From Methyloceanibacter sp. (GTDB taxonomy: Bacteria; Pseudomonadota; Alphaproteobacteria; Rhizobiales; Methyloligellaceae): a stretch of 48,274 bases of DNA. The DNA is taken from positions 1 through 48,274 of the forward strand of contig JAGPVD010000038.1 in the NCBI GenBank assembly GCA_018067145.1, written 5' to 3'. Below the pieces are notes generated by a model. That model did no database searches, was not told the origin of the DNA, and saw only the letters and a list, made by a program, of their open reading frames with translations. Position numbers and translations under genes: made by a program. Below are positions 1 through 8,701 of this stretch, piece by piece (the stretch's first letter is position 1; each line of letters starts with the position of its first letter).

Positions 1-551
1 GGCGATGGCACGAACGTGACGCGCGTACCGGTTTTGCCGTCCGCGTCTCCCACGACCTCAAGCGGCCCTGCGGGCACACCATCGGCGAAGCGGATGACAT
101 GCTCCTTGCCGTCGCGCCAGACGGTGAGCTCAAGCATGCTCGACAGTGCATTCACCACCGACACGCCAACGCCATGCAGTCCGCCCGACACTTTGTATGA
201 GTTCTGGTCGAACTTCCCTCCGGCATGGAGCTGCGTCATGATCACTTCCGCCGCCGACACACCTTCGCCCTTGTGGATCTCGGTGGGGATGCCGCGGCCG
301 TTATCTTCCACGGTGACCGAGCCGTCGGGGTTCAGCGTGACATAGGCCGCGTCGCAATAGCCCGCGAGCGCCTCATCGATAGCGTTGTCCACCACCTCGT
401 AGACCATGTGGTGAAGGCCCGACCCGTCGTCAGTGTCGCCGATATACATGCCCGGCCGTTTGCGCACGGCATCGAGGCCTTTCAGGACCTTGATGGACTC
501 CGCACCGTAGTCGGCAGCAGCGTCAGCTTTGCGTTTGGCAGCTGGTGTCAT
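1..551 (-). CDS. gyrB: DNA gyrase subunit B, N-terminal part (runs off window start)
   Basis: Reverse-strand translation from ATG at 551 reads [61 protein letters not shown]..., the GyrB GHKL ATPase N-terminus. It is missing from the ORF track because no stop lies in the window. Confidence 0.97.
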   Translation of the reverse strand, partial: MTPAAKRKADAAADYGAESIKVLKGLDAVRKRPGMYIGDTDDGSGLHHMVYEVVDNAIDEALAGYCDAAYVTLNPDGSVTVEDNGRGIPTEIHKGEGVSAAEVIMTQLHAGGKFDQNSYKVSGGLHGVGVSVVNALSSMLELTVWRDGKEHVIRFADGVPAGPLEVVGDADGKTGTRVTFVPS

Positions 552-632
552 GATGTCCTGGAAGTGGTCGTTGGAAGGTGTTGTTGGCGGTTGTTGTTGG
601 TCTTTTCTGGCGGGCTTTCGAGGCCCCTCAAA

Positions 633-1835
633 TCAGGATTTTATCTTACCCTGATTCACCGCTAAAATCTGAGCGTCTTGTGCGATTGGCGAAAATAGTT
701 CCCGGTCCGTTCCAGTCATCCAAGCCTGGACCCCAAGCCGCAGAATTTCGCCAAAAAGTGCTTCGCGCCGGGACTGATCCAGATGGGCGGCGACCTCGTC
801 CAGCAGGACGAGGGGCGACGTGCCTTCAAGCGCCTTGACCAGCTCGGCCTTGGCCAGAACGAGGCCTAAGAGGAGCGCCTTTTGCTCGCCCGATGAGCAG
901 AGGGACGCAGGCGTATTTTTCGGCCCGTGAACCACCAATAGATCGCTCCGATGTGGTCCTTCTATGGTGCGTGACGCCGCACGGTCTCGGTCTCTGGCTT
1001 CCTCCAAGAGAAGGCGGAAGGCGTCTTCAGCCTCCGTTGCCGAACGCATGGAAAGCTCTGTCTCGAGCGTACCGTGAAGCGCGAGTACCGTATGGGGGAA
1101 GGGGCCGCCCCCTTGAGCCTCACGGGTCTCTTCGATGAGCGCCGTCAGACGCTCGACCGCGTCGAGTCTTGCGGCGGCAATGGTGACGCCGGCTTCCGCC
1201 ATTTGCTCCTCGAGCCCCTCGAACAGGGCTGCGGAATACTCCCGCATCTGGAACAGGCGATTGCGTTGGCGCATGGCCCGGTCGTAGCGGCCAAGCGGCT
1301 TTCGCATCTTAGGGTTCAAGGCGAGCACGAGGCGGTCGAGGAAGCGCCGCCGCTCAGAGGCCGATCCCGTAAACAGCCCGTCCATGGCGGGGATGAGAAA
1401 CACATGCTGCACATAGTCGGCTAGCGCGCCGGTGCTTTGGTCCTTGCCGGCGATGCGCACGGTCCTGCCCGCACCCTCTTCGCGCGTGCCAGGAAGAAAC
1501 CCCGTGCCGATATCCACTTCGCCATGGCGCGACATCACCGTGGCGGCGATGGCGAAGCCGCCATGGCCTTCCCTCCGGCAGAGTTCGGCATAGGGACGCC
1601 CGCGCAAACCATGGCCGCCGCCAAGAAGTGACACGGCCTCTAGGAGATTGGTTTTGCCTGAGCCGTTGTCGCCCACGAGCACCACGGGCGAGGCATTCAG
1701 ATCGATCTTGGCGTTAGCGTAGCTGCGGAAATCGGTGAGCTTGAGCGCGCTAACGAAGATCCGTTGTGGGGCAAGGTTCGTTTCCTTGTCCGCCGTCGCT
1801 TCTCCAGAATGTTGTCCGCGCGCGCGCGCCCTCAT
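633..1835 (-). CDS. recF: DNA replication/repair protein RecF
   Basis: ORF with Walker A GDNGSGKTNLLEAVSLL and ABC-type signature/Walker B (SSGEQKALLLGLVLAKAEL...LVLLDEVAAHLD); position between gyrB and dnaN. Confidence 0.95.
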   Translation of the reverse strand: MRARARGQHSGEATADKETNLAPQRIFVSALKLTDFRSYANAKIDLNASPVVLVGDNGSGKTNLLEAVSLLGGGHGLRGRPYAELCRREGHGGFAIAATVMSRHGEVDIGTGFLPGTREEGAGRTVRIAGKDQSTGALADYVQHVFLIPAMDGLFTGSASERRRFLDRLVLALNPKMRKPLGRYDRAMRQRNRLFQMREYSAALFEGLEEQMAEAGVTIAAARLDAVERLTALIEETREAQGGGPFPHTVLALHGTLETELSMRSATEAEDAFRLLLEEARDRDRAASRTIEGPHRSDLLVVHGPKNTPASLCSSGEQKALLLGLVLAKAELVKALEGTSPLVLLDEVAAHLDQSRREALFGEILRLGVQAWMTGTDRELFSPIAQDAQILAVNQGKIKS

Positions 1836-2950
1836 ACCCGCATCGGCATGAGCACATAGAGGGCGGACGCATCTTTTGAGTCACGCACGATGGTGGGAGA
1901 ACCTGAATCGGCGAGTAGGAACTCTGCCGTGCCGCTCTCCAACTGCTTTGAGATATCGAGCAGATAGCGGGCATTGAAGCCGATCTCAAGCGCATCGAGG
2001 TTATAATCGACCGCCAGATCTTCGGTGGCGCTGCCTGATTCCGGATTGTTCACCGACAGTGTGAGCTTGCCGTCTCCGAGTGCCAATTTCACCGCACGGC
2101 CCTTGTCGCTCGACAGCGTAGAGACGCGATCGACGGCCTGCGCGAAGACGGCATTGTCCACTTCGAGCTGCTTGTCGTTGCCTTGCGGGATGACGCGCCC
2201 ATAGTCGGGGAATGTCCCATCGATGAGCTTCGACGTGAGCACCACCCGGCCCGCCGAGACGCGAATTTTGGACGGCGAAAGCTCGATACTGACATGGCCA
2301 TCGGCGTCTTCCACCAGCTTGGCAAGATCGACCACGGTCTTCCGCGGCACGATCACGCCCGGCATGCCTTCGGCGCCGGAGGGTAGAGGCAGATCGATCT
2401 GCGCCAGACGATGGCCGTCGGTCGCCACGGCCCGCAAGGTCGGCTTGCCGTCGCTTTCGGCGGCGTGAAGATAGATACCGTTCAGGTAGTAGCGGGTCTC
2501 CTCGGTGGAGATGGCAAATTGCGTTTTTTCGATCAGGCGCTTGAGGTCCGCAGCGGCCAATGTGAAGGCGTGGCCCAGATCGTCGACGCTCAGCGCCGGA
2601 AAATCATCGGCCGGCAATGTCTGCAGGGAGAATTGGGCAGGGCCGCTCGTAATCACGAGCCGCTCCTGCTCGGCATCGCGCTCGAGCTCAATTTCGTTGC
2701 CCTCAGGCAGCTTGCGCACGATGTCGAAAAACATATGCGCGGGCACGGTGATGGCACTGTCGTCTTGGGATCGGCAAGGAACCGTCTCCACAAGCTCCAT
2801 GTCGAGATCGGTAGCGGTCAGCCGGAGCTCGTTCCCGCTGGTGGCAAGAAGCACGTTGGACAGGATGGGGATGGTATTGCGCCGCTCTACCACGCTCGCC
2901 ACATGGGCGAGCGCCTTGGCGAGGCTCGGCTTGTCGATAGTGAGGCGCAT
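1832..2950 (-). CDS. dnaN: DNA polymerase III beta subunit (sliding clamp)
   Basis: 372 aa, starts MRLTIDKPSLAKALAHVASVVERRNTIPILSNVLL and ends YVLMPMRV, typical DnaN. Confidence 0.97.
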   Translation of the reverse strand: MRLTIDKPSLAKALAHVASVVERRNTIPILSNVLLATSGNELRLTATDLDMELVETVPCRSQDDSAITVPAHMFFDIVRKLPEGNEIELERDAEQERLVITSGPAQFSLQTLPADDFPALSVDDLGHAFTLAAADLKRLIEKTQFAISTEETRYYLNGIYLHAAESDGKPTLRAVATDGHRLAQIDLPLPSGAEGMPGVIVPRKTVVDLAKLVEDADGHVSIELSPSKIRVSAGRVVLTSKLIDGTFPDYGRVIPQGNDKQLEVDNAVFAQAVDRVSTLSSDKGRAVKLALGDGKLTLSVNNPESGSATEDLAVDYNLDALEIGFNARYLLDISKQLESGTAEFLLADSGSPTIVRDSKDASALYVLMPMRV

Positions 2951-3101
2951 GATTGGAGAATACCCCGAAAATTGACGCTTTCTTTGCTGGGATGACCCAG
3001 CCCGAAGCGTTTATGGCTTCGGTCCGGCCCTTGGTAGCCAAAGGCGTGGCGGGCCGAAGCCCGGTCAAACTTGACGCGATGGGCCCCAATTTGCAAGAGC
3101 G

Positions 3102-3139
3102 GCGGGAGGTGCCCCGGTCCAGTAGAAGACACCTCCCGT
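3102..3139 (-). terminator. Hairpin in the dnaA-dnaN intergenic region (possible terminator/attenuator, no T-run)
   Basis: Stem gcgggaggtg (3102-3111)/cacctcccgt (3130-3139): 9 bp plus a G-U, 18-nt loop, just after the dnaA stop. Confidence 0.4.
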
Positions 3140-3146
3140 CATCCCT

Positions 3147-4592
3147 TTAGTCGCGCAGCAGGCGCTTCAGAAGCTCGATTTCCTCGCGAAGCTGATTATC
3201 GTCACTCATGAGCTGCTCGATCTTGCGGATCGCGTGCAGCACCGTGGTGTGGTCGCGGTTTCCGAACCGCCGCCCGATCTCGGGAAGCGAACGGGAGGTC
3301 AGCATCTTGGCGAGATACATGCCGATCTGACGTGGCCGCACGATTGACCGGTTGCGCCGCGCCGACAGGAGGTCGCCGCGGTTGACCCCGTAGTGCTTGG
3401 AGATGGTCCGCAGGATGTCATCGATGCGGACACGCCGTGGCTCGGCCCCGCGCATGAGGTCACGCACGATCTGTTCGGCGACAGCGATGCTGACCGGCTC
3501 ATCGGTGAGTTGGTAGCTCGCTCGCAAACGGTGGACGGCGCCTTCAAGCTCGCGTCCGCTTTCGGTCAGGCGCTCGGCCAGAAATGCCAGCACTGTCTCG
3601 GAAACGTCGAGGCCGTTGGTCTCGGTACAGGCTTCTTGCGCCCGCTTCACAAGGATCTCATGACGGAGCTCGTAGTCCATGGCCTTGATCTCGGCCACGA
3701 GACCGCCGCCGAGCCGCGACCGCATACGCATGTCGAGCTTGTCGAGATGGGTGGGCACGCGATCTGCCGCCACCACCACCTGGCGTCCGCCGTCGATCAG
3801 CGAATTCAGCGTGTGACAGAACTCCTGCTGAATGGTCGGGCCCTGCAAAAACTCCATGTCGTCGATCAGGAGAATGTCGATATTGCGGAGCTTTTCTTTG
3901 AAGGCCAGGGCATCGCGGGCCCGCAAGGCCTGCACGAAGCCCGACATGAAACGCTCGGCCGTAAGATAAAGAACCTCGGCCTCGGGCTTCTGATGCTTGA
4001 TCTCCCACGAGATTGCATGCAGCAAATGGGTTTTGCCTAAGCCGACATTGCCATGCAGGAACAATGGGTTGAATGGCAATTGCGGGCTGGAGAACGCGCT
4101 CGCGACCTGCTGAGCGGCGGCGTGGGGCAGCTTGTTCGTATTGCCGACCACAAAGCTCGAAAAGGTCAGGCGCGGGTCCAGCGGCGAACCCTCAAACCCA
4201 CCATAGCCAGTGCGCAGCGGCATCGGCAGCGGTGTAAGACCGGAAGCGGCCAGTGCCGGACTCCGCCTGTCATGGGACGGCTCCTTAGGCTGCTCGATAG
4301 TGAAATGCGGTTGCCGGACGCTGAATTCGATGCGCTCGGTGGTTGGCCATTCGGCACGCACCTGCCTCAGAACAGAGTCGTAGTAGTGCGTTCGGAGCCA
4401 GTTCCTTAGGAAACGTGTCGCCACGGTAAGATGGACTATCCCGTTATCCACCTGTTCAACTTCCACGCCTCTGAACCAGCTGGCGTAGACGTCTTCACCC
4501 AATTCGCCGCGTAGCCGGGATTTGACTTTCGCCCAAGCGTCGCTTGGCGCGCACTGCTCCGGTCGCTGTGCTTGTGCCTCTGCATGTGCCAC
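3147..4592 (-). CDS. dnaA: Chromosomal replication initiator protein DnaA (GTG start)
   Basis: 481 aa; Walker A GNVGLGKTHLLHAI, Walker B ILLIDDMEFLQG, domain IV GNRDHTTVLHAIRKIE. Confidence 0.97.
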   Translation of the reverse strand: MAHAEAQAQRPEQCAPSDAWAKVKSRLRGELGEDVYASWFRGVEVEQVDNGIVHLTVATRFLRNWLRTHYYDSVLRQVRAEWPTTERIEFSVRQPHFTIEQPKEPSHDRRSPALAASGLTPLPMPLRTGYGGFEGSPLDPRLTFSSFVVGNTNKLPHAAAQQVASAFSSPQLPFNPLFLHGNVGLGKTHLLHAISWEIKHQKPEAEVLYLTAERFMSGFVQALRARDALAFKEKLRNIDILLIDDMEFLQGPTIQQEFCHTLNSLIDGGRQVVVAADRVPTHLDKLDMRMRSRLGGGLVAEIKAMDYELRHEILVKRAQEACTETNGLDVSETVLAFLAERLTESGRELEGAVHRLRASYQLTDEPVSIAVAEQIVRDLMRGAEPRRVRIDDILRTISKHYGVNRGDLLSARRNRSIVRPRQIGMYLAKMLTSRSLPEIGRRFGNRDHTTVLHAIRKIEQLMSDDNQLREEIELLKRLLRD

Positions 4593-4684
4593 GGTTTTTG
4601 TTCTTTCCCATTCGCCTCGTTAGCGCCTTTACGCACCGCACGCTTCACACTGGAGCAGCCAACTTGCTTGACGCGGACCGGCTC

Positions 4685-5170
4685 CTAGCCTTGCTGCCAG
4701 GGCAATCCGATCGCTTTCCACCCTAATAGGGAGCCGCGATGTCTCTCGTCGTCGAGCGGTCCTTCAAACCCCTCCGTGACGTTGTGACAGGCACGGTACC
4801 CCGCCGATGCCATTGCGCTGGCTGCTGCCAGGCTCCGGCTTCCCGAACGGCAAATAAAGAAAAGGTCGTCGTCTAACTGGACATCGAGCGCCTTCAACTC
4901 GCTGGCTAGACGCTCGGCAAAACGCGGATCCACAGACTGATCGGGAAAGGTCTGCCATTCCACGAGGACAGTCCGTTTACCCAAAGGCCCAAGATCGGGG
5001 ATCCCGACATAAGTCCACTCCGCGCGAGTGCGCACATCGACAAGCTGCGACCGAGAGTTTGCCTTAAGGCCCTTCCAGGCCGTAGCTACATCAACCTCGT
5101 CGGTCGCGGTTTCGTCAGACTGCGCGCCCAAGATCGTGCCTCCTCCTCTAAAAATGTGAGCACGTCGCAA
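4685..5170 (-). CDS. Rhodanese-like domain protein (start uncertain)
   Basis: Rhodanese motifs LVDVRTRAEWTYVGIPDLG and active-site loop FICRSGSRSLAAASAM...GFEGPLD. Confidence 0.85.
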   Translation of the reverse strand: MRRAHIFRGGGTILGAQSDETATDEVDVATAWKGLKANSRSQLVDVRTRAEWTYVGIPDLGPLGKRTVLVEWQTFPDQSVDPRFAERLASELKALDVQLDDDLFFICRSGSRSLAAASAMASAGYRACHNVTEGFEGPLDDERHRGSLLGWKAIGLPWQQG

Positions 5171-5700
5171 GAACAGTTTTTATGCTGACCACAATTCGTG
5201 GTGGCTTTACGCAATTTATACCCGCAGTACCCACCGCTTATGCAAAAGAATTGCACAAGATGTTCATCCCTCCTTACTACGAAGACAAAGGAAAACCTGT
5301 CCCTGGAACGGCCAAGGCCAAGATACTGAAATGTAAGGAGGGGACTTCCCCGTTCGGATGACTAGACTATACACAGGCAATCTAAGCCGAGCAAGCGCGC
5401 GAACATCTCCGCCTGGCGCTAAATGACCCTTCAGTGAAGCGATCTGTTGCGCTTTCCAAGCCACTGTCCCGCAAGCGTGAATCGACCACCGCAGGTCCTG
5501 AAAAGCCCCAAAAGCAGGGGTTTCAGCGCGATTTTTTGGCCGAAGAATTTTTTTTTAAGGAGTAGGCCGGTGGATAAGCGCAGGCGCGTCCTGCCGCCGG
5601 CTGGACGTCAAGTAGTTGAAATATTCGTCAAATTGACATGTGGCGCGCGCGAGCCTGCGCAGCCAATGTGGCAGCCATGCAACAGTGTCGGTTTATCGAC

Positions 5701-5970
5701 TTAGGCGGTTGCCATGGCGCTGATGCGCTTGGAGAGGCGAGAGACCTTCCGGGACGCGGTCCGGCGATGCTGGATGCCCTGCTGAGCTGTCCGGGCCATC
5801 ACGGGCTCGGCTTCTTTCAAGGCGGTCTGAGCGGCTTCCTTGTCGCCCGATGCAATCGCTTCTTCGACCTTACGGACGGAGCCGCGCATTTCGGTCCGGC
5901 GTGTCTTGTTGACGGCAGTCCGGCGGATGGTTTGGCGAACGGCTTTCTTCGCCGACTTGGTATTGGCCAT
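5701..5970 (-). CDS. rpsT: 30S ribosomal protein S20
   Basis: 89 aa [39 protein letters not shown]..., typical S20. Confidence 0.97.
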   Translation of the reverse strand: MANTKSAKKAVRQTIRRTAVNKTRRTEMRGSVRKVEEAIASGDKEAAQTALKEAEPVMARTAQQGIQHRRTASRKVSRLSKRISAMATA

Positions 5971-6038
5971 TTCTTGAAATCCTTGAGTCGGCTTTCGGCC
6001 TGCGGAAGTCGCGGCGGAAAGCTCGAGAGAAACACGAA

Positions 6039-6076
6039 TTAGGGTGCTCTATAGCGAGCACCCCTAAAAGCGTCAA
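6039..6076 (-). promoter_or_regulatory. Predicted sigma70-type promoter for rpsT embedded in an inverted repeat
   Basis: Minus strand: TTGACG (6076-6071), 17-nt spacer, TATAGA (6053-6048). The dyad GGGTGCTC/GAGCACCC flanks the -10. Confidence 0.7.
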
Positions 6077-6123
6077 CTCCGTGCAAACCCTGGGCTGGTG
6101 CCCTCGATCCACAAGACGTCCCC

Positions 6124-6942
6124 CTAGCGGTTCTTGAAGGCAGGCTTCCGCTTGTCGATGAAGGCGGCCATGCCCTCTTTTTGGTCTTCGGTGGCGAACA
6201 GCGAGTAGAACTGGCCGCGCTCAAAGCGGGTGCCTTCGGCCAGTGTCGTGGCGAAGCCGCGGTTGATCGCTTCCTTGATCATCATCACCGCGTGCTGCGA
6301 CAGGCTGGCGATCTTGGCGGCGACTTTCATCGCCTCATCCAAGAGCTCGTCTGCGGGCACAATACGGCTCACCAGATTGGCGCGCTCGGCCTCCTCGGCC
6401 CGCATCTGGCGTCCGGTGAGACAAAGCTCCATGGCCTTGGCCTTGCCGACCGCGCGCGTCAGCCGCTGGGTGCCGCCCGCGCCTGGCATGATGCCGAGAT
6501 TGATCTCCGGCTGGCCGAACACGGCGTTGTCGGCGGCAATGATGATGTCGCAAGACATGGCAAGCTCGCAGCCGCCACCAAGCGCATAGCCACCCACGGC
6601 AGCGATGATCGGCTTGCGGATGGTGCCGATCTTGTCGAACGGCGCCAGAAAGTCGCTGCCATAGGCTTCGACAAATGTCTTGGTGTGCATCTCTTTGATG
6701 TCGACGCCCGCCGCAAAAGCCTTCTCGTTGCCGGTGATGACGATGGCGCCGATATTGGGGTCGGTTTCGAAGGCCTTCAGCGCGCGATTGAGTTCGCTGA
6801 TGAGAAGCGTGTTGAGGGCGTTTAGGGCATGAGGACGGTTGAGCGTGATCAGCCCGACTTTGCCTTGCGTGGTGACAATCAGCGTCTCGTAGGGGCTTGC
6901 CTTGGGCGTATCGGCGCTTCTTGCGATCTCTTCGGCGGACAT
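6124..6942 (-). CDS. Enoyl-CoA hydratase/isomerase family protein
   Basis: [44 protein letters not shown]...[45 protein letters not shown], crotonase signature. Start taken at internal ATG 6942. Confidence 0.93.
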   Translation of the reverse strand: MSAEEIARSADTPKASPYETLIVTTQGKVGLITLNRPHALNALNTLLISELNRALKAFETDPNIGAIVITGNEKAFAAGVDIKEMHTKTFVEAYGSDFLAPFDKIGTIRKPIIAAVGGYALGGGCELAMSCDIIIAADNAVFGQPEINLGIMPGAGGTQRLTRAVGKAKAMELCLTGRQMRAEEAERANLVSRIVPADELLDEAMKVAAKIASLSQHAVMMIKEAINRGFATTLAEGTRFERGQFYSLFATEDQKEGMAAFIDKRKPAFKNR

Positions 6943-6956
6943 GAGTGTCAGTTCCC

Positions 6957-7826
6957 TTATTTTTGGCAGGCTGGACAGTGAAAGGTCGAACGGCCGCTTT
7001 GGACGACGCGGGCGATCGTGCCGCCGCATCCCGTCTTTCGGCAGGGTTTCCCGGCCCGGCCATAGACCTTGAATGAATGTTGAAAGCGGCCAAGCCGGCC
7101 GTCGGTGTGGCGATAATCGCGCAACGACGACCCGCCCGCTTTGATGGCGCTCACCAGCACGGCCTTGATCGCGTCGACCAGCGCTTCGGTCTTCTTGGTC
7201 GGCTTGCCGGACTTCGTGGCCAGCGTCCCGGCGAGCCTTAGAGGAGAAATGCCTGCGCGGTGGAGCGCCTCGCAGGCATAGATATTACCGATGCCGGCGA
7301 TCAGCCGCTGGTCGAGGAGCGCGGCCTTGATCGGCGTGGCCTTGCCTTTGAGCTTTTGAGCGAACCATTCGGGCGTCAGGCCATCGCCCAACGGCTCGAT
7401 GCCAAGACCCTTAAATAGTGCGTGGTCGTCGAGCGTCGCCCCGGGGATCAGATCCATCAGGCCAAAACGGCGGGTGTCGCTGTAGCGAATCCTGGCGCCG
7501 TCGTTGAGATGGAACACGATGTGCTCGTGCTTCGGTGGAGCTATTTGGCGAGGCTCCGCCTTCGCGTCGGCGGCATGATCAATGGCGAAGCGGCCCGTCA
7601 TGCCGAGATGCATGACCAATACCTCGCCGTCGTCGAGCCGCGCCAACAGATATTTGGCCCGCCGGTCCAGCGCCTCGATTTTGCGGCCTTCGAGCCGCTC
7701 GCCGAACCGCTTCGGCAACGGAAAGCGCAAATCGGGACGCCGTTGCTCGACGCGCGAGAAGGTGTTGCCCACGAGCACGGGCTCCAGACCCCGGCAAACG
7801 GTCTCGACCTCAGGAAGCTCAGGCAT
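6957..7826 (-). CDS. mutM: Formamidopyrimidine-DNA glycosylase
   Basis: [17 protein letters not shown]-terminus and C-terminal zinc finger [28 protein letters not shown]. Confidence 0.97.
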   Translation of the reverse strand: MPELPEVETVCRGLEPVLVGNTFSRVEQRRPDLRFPLPKRFGERLEGRKIEALDRRAKYLLARLDDGEVLVMHLGMTGRFAIDHAADAKAEPRQIAPPKHEHIVFHLNDGARIRYSDTRRFGLMDLIPGATLDDHALFKGLGIEPLGDGLTPEWFAQKLKGKATPIKAALLDQRLIAGIGNIYACEALHRAGISPLRLAGTLATKSGKPTKKTEALVDAIKAVLVSAIKAGGSSLRDYRHTDGRLGRFQHSFKVYGRAGKPCRKTGCGGTIARVVQSGRSTFHCPACQK

Positions 7827-7900
7827 GGCGACCCGTCATAGTGCAGTGCAGAAGAAATCTCATTGCAGCGCAACAATAGCGCGGTCTCGGGCCTTACGCT

Positions 7901-8686
7901 ATGGTCCGCCGCATGTCCGAGGACCTGAAAAACCGCGATTCCGTTGATACGGCGACGAGCTTCGGCTTTGCCTCCGTGGACGAAAGCGCTCGCCAGGGCC
8001 TAGTGAACGAGGTGTTCGCCAAGGTCGCGCGGCGCTACGACGTGATGAACGACCTCATGTCGGGCGGTCTCCATCGCTTGTGGAAGGCGGATCTTCTCAA
8101 TGCGTTGAGCCCACCGAAAAACGACACGGCTTTTGATCTGCTCGACGTCGCCGGCGGCACGGGCGACATCGCTTTTCGTTTTTTGAAACAGGCTGGCGCG
8201 GGCGGCTCTGCGGTGATCTGCGACATCAGCGCGGAGATGCTCGAGGCGGGCAGGTCGCGCGCCACGGGTCAAGAGCCGCTCAGCTTCGTGCAAGGCAATG
8301 CGGAAGCCTTGCCGTTCCCTGATGCCAGCTTCGACGCCTATACGATCGCCTTTGGTATTCGCAACGTCACCCATATTGAGGCGGCGCTGTCGGAAGCGTT
8401 CCGCGTGCTGAAGCCCGGAGGGCGGTTTCTCTGCCTAGAGTTCTCGCGCGTCGAGATGCCTCTGTTGGACACGATTTACGATGCTTACTCTTTCAATGCG
8501 ATCCCGCCGCTTGGCGCCCTTGTGGCCGGTGACGCAGAGTCCTATCGCTATCTCGTGGAGAGCATCAGGCGCTTCCCCGATCAAGAAAGCTTCATGCAGT
8601 TGACTAAAGATGCGGGCTTCGAGCTTGGGCGTTATCGAAATCTCACCGGTGGCATCGCGGCGATCCACTCCGGCTGGCGGCTCTGA
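7901..8686 (+). CDS. ubiE: Demethylmenaquinone/ubiquinone biosynthesis C-methyltransferase UbiE
   Basis: [72 protein letters not shown]; adjacent to ubiB. Confidence 0.96.
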   Translation: MVRRMSEDLKNRDSVDTATSFGFASVDESARQGLVNEVFAKVARRYDVMNDLMSGGLHRLWKADLLNALSPPKNDTAFDLLDVAGGTGDIAFRFLKQAGAGGSAVICDISAEMLEAGRSRATGQEPLSFVQGNAEALPFPDASFDAYTIAFGIRNVTHIEAALSEAFRVLKPGGRFLCLEFSRVEMPLLDTIYDAYSFNAIPPLGALVAGDAESYRYLVESIRRFPDQESFMQLTKDAGFELGRYRNLTGGIAAIHSGWRL

Positions 8687-8701
8687 GATGAGGCAATTGA
8701 C

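Noticed and set aside
574-602. GTT-rich low-complexity stretch between gyrB and recF
   Set aside because: Short and irregular; not a defined tandem repeat or CRISPR-like unit.
631-656. aatcagg/cctgatt inverted repeat at the recF stop codon
   Set aside because: Only 7 bp with a 12-nt loop and no T-run; too weak to call a terminator.
5264-5464. 66-aa ORF in the rpsT-rhodanese intergenic region
   Set aside because: No recognisable domain or convincing SD; the region looks non-coding.
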